From an uncultured Anaeroplasma sp. (GTDB taxonomy: Bacteria; Bacillota_I; Bacilli_A; Acholeplasmatales; Anaeroplasmataceae), in assembly GCA_934216145.1 (NCBI GenBank), contig CAKQBG010000036.1:1-21226 (forward strand): a stretch of DNA of 21,226 nt, written 5' to 3'. Made by a program: the position numbers and the translations under genes. Numbering within the stretch: the first letter of the stretch is position 1; every line of letters begins with the position of its first letter. Below, piece by piece: positions 15,306 to 21,226 of the stretch. The notes beneath the pieces are model-generated. The model was given only the letters and a program-made list of their open reading frames with translations, was not told the DNA's origin and did not search any database.

Positions 15306-16445
15306 ATGAAAAAAATAAATAACAAAATCAAAGTAGCAGTATTATTAGGCCTAGGAGTCATTTCATTGACTTCTTGTGGGTTAACAAGAAATAGTACTTC
15401 ATTAAATCCTACAAATCCTGATAAAATTATAGAGAATATTATTAATAACATCACACAAATAGATAAGGATGTATCAGTATCTGAAATCAGTAATTCCATT
15501 ACAGATGTTTATAAGAAGGTTTCGAAAGGATGCATAGGTGTTTATTCTAAAGGAGAAACAAGCTATTCTACAGGATCAGGAGTAATATTTAAAGAGGAAA
15601 ATGGTCTATATTACGCTGTAACAAATGAGCATGTTGTTGACGAAGGTTCATCCTTTATGGCTTATTTCGGTGATGGTATTTATGTTAATGCAACACTTAT
15701 TGGTAAAGATCCTACTAATGATGTTGCGGTAATTTCCTTTTCATTAGATGATTTTCCATCCATTAAAAAAGAAGTATATATAATACCTCTAGAAAATAAT
15801 ACGCTTTTATCCATCGGTGAAACTGCTCTCGCAATTGGGTGCCCATTAAGTATGACAGAGCATTTTAATAATCTTACATCTGGAATAGTATCTAATATTT
15901 CTAATCTTGAAATATCAATTGATACTCCTGTTAATTCAGGAAATTCTGGTGGTGGCTTATTTAACCTTAAGGGTGAATTAATTGGACTTGTCTATAAAAA
16001 GGATACTTATTCTAGTGGCTCATCACGAGTACCAGTAGATTGTATGGGCTATGCAATACCACTTGATATAGTTAGTAAAGCTGTAAATGATATTTTAACT
16101 TTAAATGGTGATATTGAAAGACCAACTATTGGTATTACTGTAACTACAGTATCCACTCTACTAGAAAATAATAACTATGAGATATATTCTAAATATTTAC
16201 CTTCAATAGATAATAAATACAATTATGTAATCATAACTGATGTATCAAGCAATACTCCAGCATCTAAGGCTGGCTTACAAGCAAATGATGTTTTATTAGA
16301 GATTGGAGGATATGAGATTAATTCCTTATCTGATATTTCTTACCGTTTACATCAAATGCTAAAAACTGATTCAACCACTCTAAAAATATATAGAAGTAGT
16401 ACTGGAGAAACAGTAACAATAGTAGTGAATTTAAACAATAACTAG
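15306..16445 (+). CDS. HtrA-like serine protease lipoprotein with PDZ domain
   Basis: A signal peptide with lipobox LTSC (Cys24) marks it as a membrane-anchored lipoprotein facing outside. The S1C protease domain has H109 (TNEHVVD), D139 (DPTNDVAVI) and S214 (GNSGGG), a full trypsin-type triad. Residues about 270-375 form one PDZ domain (TIGITVTTV, then ASKAGLQANDVLLEIGG). HtrA/DegP proteins remove or refold damaged envelope proteins. I start at ATG 15306, 5 bases after GAGGTGA; the GTG at 15297 lies inside the ribosome site. At 379 residues it is of family length. The lipid anchor replaces the transmembrane anchor usual in Bacillota HtrA. It follows tatD directly. Confidence 0.9.
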   Translation: MKKINNKIKVAVLLGLGVISLTSCGLTRNSTSLNPTNPDKIIENIINNITQIDKDVSVSEISNSITDVYKKVSKGCIGVYSKGETSYSTGSGVIFKEENGLYYAVTNEHVVDEGSSFMAYFGDGIYVNATLIGKDPTNDVAVISFSLDDFPSIKKEVYIIPLENNTLLSIGETALAIGCPLSMTEHFNNLTSGIVSNISNLEISIDTPVNSGNSGGGLFNLKGELIGLVYKKDTYSSGSSRVPVDCMGYAIPLDIVSKAVNDILTLNGDIERPTIGITVTTVSTLLENNNYEIYSKYLPSIDNKYNYVIITDVSSNTPASKAGLQANDVLLEIGGYEINSLSDISYRLHQMLKTDSTTLKIYRSSTGETVTIVVNLNNN

Positions 16446-16501
16446 TATAAATGCCTTAACATTTATTAGCCAGTAATCATACCTTATACTGAGGTGATAA
16501 C

Positions 16502-16621
16502 ATGGCAGTCTGCTGTAATAATAATACAACTGATAAGGCTACTCAAGCAGGTGGAGGATTCGCTTTTATCCTTGTGCTATTTATATTAATTGTTTTAGTC
16601 GGCGCGGCGTGGGTCTACTAA
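16502..16621 (+). CDS. YjcZ-like small membrane protein
   Basis: This 39-residue ORF has a clear ribosome site (GAGGTG, 5 bases before the ATG). It starts MAVCCNNNT, then has a Gly-rich segment and a single membrane helix, GGFAFILVLFILIVLVGAAWVY. This matches the YjcZ/SscA-type family, tiny proteins with GGF-hydrophobic-VGA endings that are made during sporulation in Bacillus and are found widely in Bacillota. The CC pair near the start is unusual. A hairpin with a T-run follows. The family call rests on pattern and size. If correct it hints at spore-former ancestry, though not proof of sporulation. Confidence 0.7.
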   Translation: MAVCCNNNTTDKATQAGGGFAFILVLFILIVLVGAAWVY

Positions 16622-16674
16622 TAAAAAAAGAAGCTATAGATATTAAAATATATATAACTTCAATATATGAAATT

Positions 16675-16697
16675 AAACAGGCTAATCCCTGTTTTTT
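16675..16697 (+). terminator. Terminator of the YjcZ-like gene
   Basis: AAACAGG (16675-16681) pairs with CCTGTTT (16688-16694) around 6 bases, ending in a T-run. The T-run overlaps the stop codon of the convergent penicillin-binding protein gene. Confidence 0.7.
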
Positions 16698-18351
16698 ATT
16701 TATAAATAATATTATAACTATCTAAAAATAAATCTTTATTAATACTTCTATGATTATTACTAATGGGACTACCATCCATATTACCACTCCAAATAGAAAT
16801 CAAATAATCCTCATTAAATCCAATAATATAAGAATCATATAATGTAGAACCACTCTTACCATACATAGTATCATCTATTTTACTTCCTAAATATCCTAAT
16901 GTAGAATATTTAATATTTGGATTAAAAGGATATTTTAGATACTCCTTTACTTTTAGACAAATATCTTTATTTAATAGTGCTTTCTTATTTATTTTATTTA
17001 AATACTTCTTATTATTTATATTAATACTTTTTATATATTTAGGAGTAATATAATACCCATTACAAAAGAATTGTGTATATATTCTATTTAAATCATATAA
17101 TGAAATACCAACACTACCTAAAGCTAATGAGGGATACGCATTTGCCTCTATTTTGTATTTTTTTAGATGATATGATAAAGTATTCATCCCGAGATTTAAA
17201 TGCGTTAAAATAGCATAAGGATTATCTGATACAGCTATAGCTGTCTTTAAATCAATATTACCATAATATCTATTATTGTTATTTTCAATAGTAATGATTT
17301 CATTATTATAAGGAATAGATATAATTTCGCTTTTATATATTTTATTTTCCATATTACATCTAATTGCTTCATAATATAATAAAGGCTTAATAGTAGAACC
17401 TATATCTCTTTTACTATTCATACAAATAGAATAGCTAGATTCATTATAATTATTATTACCAATGGATGTAGTAATATATCCATCCTTATTAGTAATAAGC
17501 ATTGAGAATTGATATTTATTATTAATTTGCTCTAATTCTTTTTTATAATCTGTATAAACATAATATATATCAAATTTACTACTAGGTTTATTTATAGTAT
17601 TAAATTCCTTTATAACTTGATCTATAAAGAATAATCTATTACTAGAAATATATTTATCATTAATATTTAGTTTTATTGGTACTAATAAATTATTATATTC
17701 ATCTATTGATATTTTGTTATTATTAAATAATATATTAATAATACTATTAGTCTTTTCATTCCATTTATCTAAATCATTACAATAAAGAGAAGGAGAATTC
17801 CATAATGCTATAAAAGATATTATTTCTTTAAGGGATAAATTATAATATTCTTTATTATAATAATATCTAGAAGCATTAGCTAAACCATATATATTATTAC
17901 CAAAATAAATAGATGATAAATAATCACTTAGTATTTCATCTTTACTTAGTATTTTTTCTATTTTATAGGCTAATAATATTTCATTAGCTTTTCTTTTAAT
18001 AGTTTTACTATTATTTAAATAAACATTTTTTATCATTTGTTGAGTAATGGTAGAGCCTCCATTTTTATTATCTGTAAATAAATTAGAATATAACGCTCTA
18101 GTAGTACTCATAATATTAACACCATTATGAGAATAAAAATCTTTATCCTCTATTTCTAATATGTAGGATATATATTTAGAATTAATTTTACTTATATCTA
18201 TTTTATTAGAATATTTATTATTAATAATATAAGCTATTTCTTGATTATTTTCATCTAATATAATAATTCTTTTATAATTACCTATATCTTCCTTAAAATA
18301 AAGTAATAATATAATTATAGGAATTAATATTAATATTATTCTTTTTTTCAT
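16696..18351 (-). CDS. Class A penicillin-binding protein (glycosyltransferase plus transpeptidase)
   Basis: The protein polymerises and cross-links peptidoglycan at the outer face of the membrane. An N-terminal membrane anchor (residues 5-19) is followed by a GT51 domain: E68 in EIEDKDFYSHNG is the catalytic Glu, and GGSTITQQMIKN is at 98-109. The transpeptidase motifs are S319-T-I-K322, S375-D-N377 and K499-S-G-S. At 551 residues it is short for class A (usually 650-900), with a compact linker and no C-terminal extension. ATG 18351 follows GGTG by 5 bases; a longer reading from 18396 lacks a ribosome site. Its codons are extremely A/T-rich. It is transcribed divergently from the CDF exporter. 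A single-copy PBP1a/2d-like role is likely. Confidence 0.92.
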   Translation of the reverse strand: MKKRIILILIPIIILLLYFKEDIGNYKRIIILDENNQEIAYIINNKYSNKIDISKINSKYISYILEIEDKDFYSHNGVNIMSTTRALYSNLFTDNKNGGSTITQQMIKNVYLNNSKTIKRKANEILLAYKIEKILSKDEILSDYLSSIYFGNNIYGLANASRYYYNKEYYNLSLKEIISFIALWNSPSLYCNDLDKWNEKTNSIINILFNNNKISIDEYNNLLVPIKLNINDKYISSNRLFFIDQVIKEFNTINKPSSKFDIYYVYTDYKKELEQINNKYQFSMLITNKDGYITTSIGNNNYNESSYSICMNSKRDIGSTIKPLLYYEAIRCNMENKIYKSEIISIPYNNEIITIENNNNRYYGNIDLKTAIAVSDNPYAILTHLNLGMNTLSYHLKKYKIEANAYPSLALGSVGISLYDLNRIYTQFFCNGYYITPKYIKSININNKKYLNKINKKALLNKDICLKVKEYLKYPFNPNIKYSTLGYLGSKIDDTMYGKSGSTLYDSYIIGFNEDYLISIWSGNMDGSPISNNHRSINKDLFLDSYNIIYK

Positions 18352-18404
18352 ACTAACACCATTTTTATTTTTACCTAAAATAAAAAAGTTAGTCATACAT
18401 TGAA

Positions 18405-18432
18405 TTGAATAATTTTCTTTAAGTGATATAAT
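18405..18432 (+). promoter_or_regulatory. Promoter of CDF exporter
   Basis: TTGAAT (18405-18410), a 16-base spacer and TATAAT (18427-18432) lie 22 bases before the start, with the ribosome site GAGGTG between. Confidence 0.65.
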
Positions 18433-18454
18433 CTATTTTCGAGGTGTAAATGCT

Positions 18455-19642
18455 ATGGTAAATTTTTTAAGAAAACATTTTATAAAAAACTATAAGGATA
18501 TAACTGATCCTAAAGTTAGAGAGAATCACGGTCTTTTAGCATCTATTGTTGGGATTATTTCTAATTTTCTTTTATTTTTAGTTAAGCTATTAGCAGGTAT
18601 ATTCTCAAATAGTATCTCTATATTAGCAGATTCTATTAATAACCTATCTGATATGTCTTCATGTATTGCTACTACTATTGGCTTTAAAATGGCATCACGT
18701 CCAGCTGATAGTAAGCATCCCTTTGGACATGAAAGAATTGAGTATATTGTTGGATTAATTATTTCTATTATTGTTATATTTGTTGGAGGAAGCTTATTTA
18801 TTTCTTCTATTGAAAAGATTATAGAAAATCCTAGTTCTAATGTATCTAATGTTATTAGATATATAACAATAGGTATATTAGTATTATCTATTTTAGTTAA
18901 ATTATGGATGGCTTATTTCTATAAGAAACTATCAAAAATAATTGATTCTATAGCATTAGACGCATCAAGTAAGGATAGTAGAAATGATTGTATTTCTACT
19001 TCAGCTATTTTACTTGGTACTATTATTACTTTAATATGGCCTAATATTCCTGTTTCTATTGATGGTATATTAGGTGTATTAGTTTCTATTTTTATTGTTG
19101 TATCAGGCTTTTTTATGATAAAGGAAACTACAGATCCATTGATTGGAGAAGCAGTCGATTATGATTTTGTTAAAGAAATAGTTAATTATATAACAAGTTA
19201 TGATGGTGTATTAGGTATACATGATTTAATGTGTCATAGATATGGACCTACTAAATGCTTCATGACAGTTCATGTTGAGGTTGACAGTAGAAACGATATT
19301 ATAAAGAGTCATGAGCTTATTGATACAATAGAGCTTAATGTTAAGAATAAATTTGGAGTTGAGCTTACAATTCATATGGATCCATTAGTATTAGATGATG
19401 AGGATATTAATGAATTAAAGGTTAAGCTTAAGTATATTTTAGATAATATTGATAGTAATTTAACATTTCATGATTTAAGAATGATTAAAAGAGATTTTAA
19501 TAATACTATTTTATTTGATATTGTAGTTCCTTATAATTTTAAGTATTCAAATGAAGAAATTCAAAAAATGATTGAAGAAAAGCTTATTTGTAATTATAAA
19601 TATAACTTAATTATTGGTTTTGATCATAAATATATAGAATAG
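18455..19642 (+). CDS. Cation diffusion facilitator (CDF) metal exporter
   Basis: CDF proteins export divalent metals by proton antiport. The membrane part has the family signatures ADSINNLSD and HPFGHERIEY, with about six helices (25-215). The metal-site pairs are D59/N63 in TM2 and D174/D178 in TM5. The TM5 His of zinc-type transporters is replaced by Asp, a pattern closer to manganese-type CDFs; this specificity is inference. At 395 residues it is longer than the usual ~300. The cytoplasmic part appears doubled: HDLMCHR...VHVEVD (about 250-305) is followed by FHDLRMI...FDIVVPY (about 335-393), which look like two copies of the ferredoxin-like dimerisation domain. The stop codon touches the start of the 92-bp repeat. 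Confidence 0.93.
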   Translation: MVNFLRKHFIKNYKDITDPKVRENHGLLASIVGIISNFLLFLVKLLAGIFSNSISILADSINNLSDMSSCIATTIGFKMASRPADSKHPFGHERIEYIVGLIISIIVIFVGGSLFISSIEKIIENPSSNVSNVIRYITIGILVLSILVKLWMAYFYKKLSKIIDSIALDASSKDSRNDCISTSAILLGTIITLIWPNIPVSIDGILGVLVSIFIVVSGFFMIKETTDPLIGEAVDYDFVKEIVNYITSYDGVLGIHDLMCHRYGPTKCFMTVHVEVDSRNDIIKSHELIDTIELNVKNKFGVELTIHMDPLVLDDEDINELKVKLKYILDNIDSNLTFHDLRMIKRDFNNTILFDIVVPYNFKYSNEEIQKMIEEKLICNYKYNLIIGFDHKYIE

Positions 19643-19732
19643 AAATATTAAATAAGTTATTAATTAAAAGAGAAGGAACAGCAAGAAACACAAAGTATTT
19701 TATTAAATAGCATTTAATAAAATGAAATATCT
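19641..19732 (+). repeat. 92-bp direct repeat, copy 1 (3' end of an AlbA_2 gene)
   Basis: Identical at 90 of 92 positions to 21063-21154. It carries the last ~21 codons of the regulator gene downstream (reading ...LIKREGTARNTKYFIK, stop) and the bases after its stop, but no upstream gene body. It begins in the TAG stop of the CDF gene. It is probably the leftover 3' end of a second regulator copy after a deletion, or a duplication made by insertion of the regulator gene. Confidence 0.9.
19697..19723. repeat. 12-bp perfect hairpin in repeat copy 1
   Basis: ATTTTATTAAAT (19697-19708) and ATTTAATAAAAT (19712-19723) are exact complements around the triloop AGC. The remnant's stop codon lies across the loop. 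The same hairpin is in copy 2 (21119-21145). Confidence 0.7.
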
Positions 19733-19787
19733 TTAGGTTAAAAGTTTTAAATAAAGGATAAAAATAGAAGTTTTTTTAAAATTTAAG

Positions 19788-19796
19788 TGCTATAAT
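19788..19796 (+). promoter_or_regulatory. Extended -10 promoter of the AlbA_2 regulator
   Basis: TG-C-TATAAT (19788-19796) is a perfect extended -10 box, 25 bases before the preferred TTG start. There is no clear -35. Confidence 0.5.
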
Positions 19797-19821
19797 TATA
19801 TTCAAGAAAGGTGTGATTGAC

Positions 19822-21132
19822 TTGCATTACGAAGAAAGTGAAACTGTAGAATTAAAATCAACTCTAACTGATGAGGTTAAAGCTGAAATTGTTGCTTTTT
19901 TAAATAGTAATTTAAATGGTAATATATTTATAGGCGTAACTGATTTAGGCGAGCCAGTATCTTTAAAACAAAAAGAATTAGATGTTTTTGAATCTAAGAT
20001 TATTAATTGGGTAAGAGACGAGGCAATATATCCTAATTGTAGTAATTTTGTTAAAACATCAGTTAATAGTGATAACATATTAGTAATTGAGATTATTCCT
20101 GGGAATGAAAAGCCATATTATCTTAAAGAAAAAGGATTAAAGCCATCTGGAGTTTATATTAGATATGGTAGAAATAAGAGTCAAGCTACCCAAGAAGAAA
20201 TAAAGAAAATGATTAGAGAAGCAAGTGATGTTGACTTTGAGGAGCTTGAATCAAAGGAACAAAATTTGACTTTTAGAAATTTACAATTAGCATTTGAAGA
20301 AAGAAAAAAGGACTTTAATAATTTTAAAATGCTTACATCTGGATTTGTTAATCAAGAAGGTAAATATACTAATTTAGCTTTTATATTTTCTGATCAATAT
20401 AATATTTCAACTAAGGTTGCGGTGTATCAAGGATTAACGCGTGAAATATTTAAAGTAAAAAAAGAATTTGATGGTTCTATTATTAAACAAATTAGTAATG
20501 TAATTGAATATTCATATATATGTAATGAAACAAGAGTTGTTATTGATGGAAATCCTCAAAGGAAGGAATATCAGTCATATAGTCCGGTAGCTCTTAGAGA
20601 GGCAATACTAAATTGTTATTGTCATAGAGATTATTCAAGAAATTCTAATATAAAGATTGAATTTTTTGATGATAGGTGTGAACTCTTATCACCCGGTGGA
20701 TTTTATGATGGTTTAACGTTAGAATCGGCATTAAAGGGAGTTCAAACGTTTAGAAATAAAAACTTGGTAAGAATATTATATGATCTTAATTTAATTGAAA
20801 ATTATGCATCTGGATTTGAAAGAATATTTGCTGCATATAAAAATGAGAATAAAAAACCAACTGTAGATGATCTTAATGTTTCTTTAAAGGTTACATTGCC
20901 CAATATGAATTATGATATTTTTAAGAATGGTGTTAGAGATAGTAATCTTTCTGATCAAGAAATTGTAATTTTAGATTTTTTAAATAAGCATGAATCCATG
21001 AGAAGAACTACAGTTGAGGATTTACTTGGTGTTGGTAGTAGTAGAGCTGGAGAAATTTTACAAGAAATGTTAAATAAGTCATTAATTAAAAGAGAAGGAA
21101 CAGCAAGAAACACAAAGTATTTTATTAAATAG
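19822..21132 (+). CDS. AlbA_2 / GHKL-ATPase-like / winged-helix regulator
   Basis: Three parts are seen in 436 residues. Residues 1-118 form an AlbA_2 (Schlafen-type) domain: ETVELKSTLTDE, AFLNSNLNGNIFIGVTD and RYGRNKSQATQEE. Residues about 245-345 form the HATPase_c_4-like module: LREAILNCYCHRDYS, LLSPGGFYDG and RNKNLVRILYDLNLIE. Residues 370-436 form a winged helix (VEDLLGVGSSRAGEILQEM). Such proteins are annotated as transcriptional regulators or DNA-binding ATPases and are frequent in mobile and accessory DNA. The best start is TTG 19822, 9 bases after AAAGGTG; GTG 19813 sits too close to that site. A 3' fragment of a near-identical gene precedes it. The cellular target is unknown. Confidence 0.85.
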   Translation: MHYEESETVELKSTLTDEVKAEIVAFLNSNLNGNIFIGVTDLGEPVSLKQKELDVFESKIINWVRDEAIYPNCSNFVKTSVNSDNILVIEIIPGNEKPYYLKEKGLKPSGVYIRYGRNKSQATQEEIKKMIREASDVDFEELESKEQNLTFRNLQLAFEERKKDFNNFKMLTSGFVNQEGKYTNLAFIFSDQYNISTKVAVYQGLTREIFKVKKEFDGSIIKQISNVIEYSYICNETRVVIDGNPQRKEYQSYSPVALREAILNCYCHRDYSRNSNIKIEFFDDRCELLSPGGFYDGLTLESALKGVQTFRNKNLVRILYDLNLIENYASGFERIFAAYKNENKKPTVDDLNVSLKVTLPNMNYDIFKNGVRDSNLSDQEIVILDFLNKHESMRRTTVEDLLGVGSSRAGEILQEMLNKSLIKREGTARNTKYFIK

Positions 21133-21154
21133 CATTTAATAAAATGAAATATCT
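21063..21154 (+). repeat. 92-bp direct repeat, copy 2 (end of the regulator gene)
   Basis: Matches 19641-19732 except at two positions, without gaps, and includes the 12-bp hairpin at 21119-21145 across the stop codon. Beyond it, copy 1 continues ATCTTTAGGTTA where copy 2 has ATCTCCCGGTTA, the first unit of the tandem array. Confidence 0.9.
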
Positions 21155-21226
21155 CCCGGTTATCTCCCGGTTATCTCCCGGTTATCTCCCGGTTATCTCC
21201 CGGTTATCTCCCGGTTATCTCCCGGT
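21151..21226. repeat. Tandem array of an 11-bp unit at the window end
   Basis: ATCTCCCGGTT is repeated perfectly six times plus 10 bases of a seventh unit, with no variation, up to the last base. The unit is far more G/C-rich than its surroundings. The array may continue beyond the window. Confidence 0.95.

Noticed and set aside
21151..21226. CRISPR array
   Set aside because: The 11-bp units are contiguous without spacers and too short for CRISPR repeats; no cas genes are present.

Overview
The window is AT-rich DNA with strong Shine-Dalgarno sites. The rpsL-rpsG-fusA-tuf order, a class A penicillin-binding protein and a YjcZ-like small membrane protein all point to a low-GC Bacillota (Firmicutes), in the Bacilli/Erysipelotrichia range. 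I cannot name a genus. Trp is encoded by TGG in the core genes, and TGA ends at least two intact genes, so I read it with the standard bacterial code.

Layout. (1) About 85-4499 is a tightly spaced, same-strand five- to six-gene cluster of accessory character. It holds a short leader ORF, a HEPN-type protein with an R-x4-H motif, a transglutaminase-like Cys/His/Asp protein, a large protein with a C-terminal PD-(D/E)XK nuclease signature, an ASCH-domain protein and a CoiA-like zinc/nuclease protein. Its start lies behind a 13-bp perfect inverted repeat and an extended -10 promoter. (2) 4500-4930 has no gene. It holds a set of complementary segments and then a self-contained candidate small RNA with its own promoter and intrinsic terminator (about 4742-4894). 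(3) 4931-8640 is a decaying accessory zone: a 5'-truncated UvrD/PcrA-type helicase pseudogene, an intact zinc-ribbon plus HEPN protein, two broken coding remnants and tRNA-Arg(CCT). (4) 8640-9166 is degenerate. It includes a second, eroded copy of the tRNA-Arg 5' half, a possible relic of an integrated element, and two copies of an ACAC/GTGT dyad. (5) 9167-13690 is the str operon (S12, S7, EF-G, then EF-Tu with its own promoter). (6) 13757-19642 holds housekeeping genes: mscL (minus), tatD, an HtrA-like lipoprotein protease, a YjcZ-like mini-protein, a class A PBP (minus) and a CDF cation exporter. (7) 19641-21226 holds an AlbA_2/ATPase/winged-helix regulator whose 3' end is duplicated (92 bp, 90 identical) just upstream of it. 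The window ends in a tandem array of an 11-bp unit.

How the parts fit. The str operon supplies translation factors, and the mscL-to-CDF block is envelope and metal homeostasis. The left third looks like a genomic island near a tRNA gene. Its six-gene cluster combines a candidate RNase (HEPN), a candidate protease, two candidate nucleases and a PUA-like RNA-binding (ASCH) domain. I infer a possible anti-phage or stress-response system that I do not recognise as a named one. The neighbouring small RNA and the second HEPN protein may or may not belong to it.
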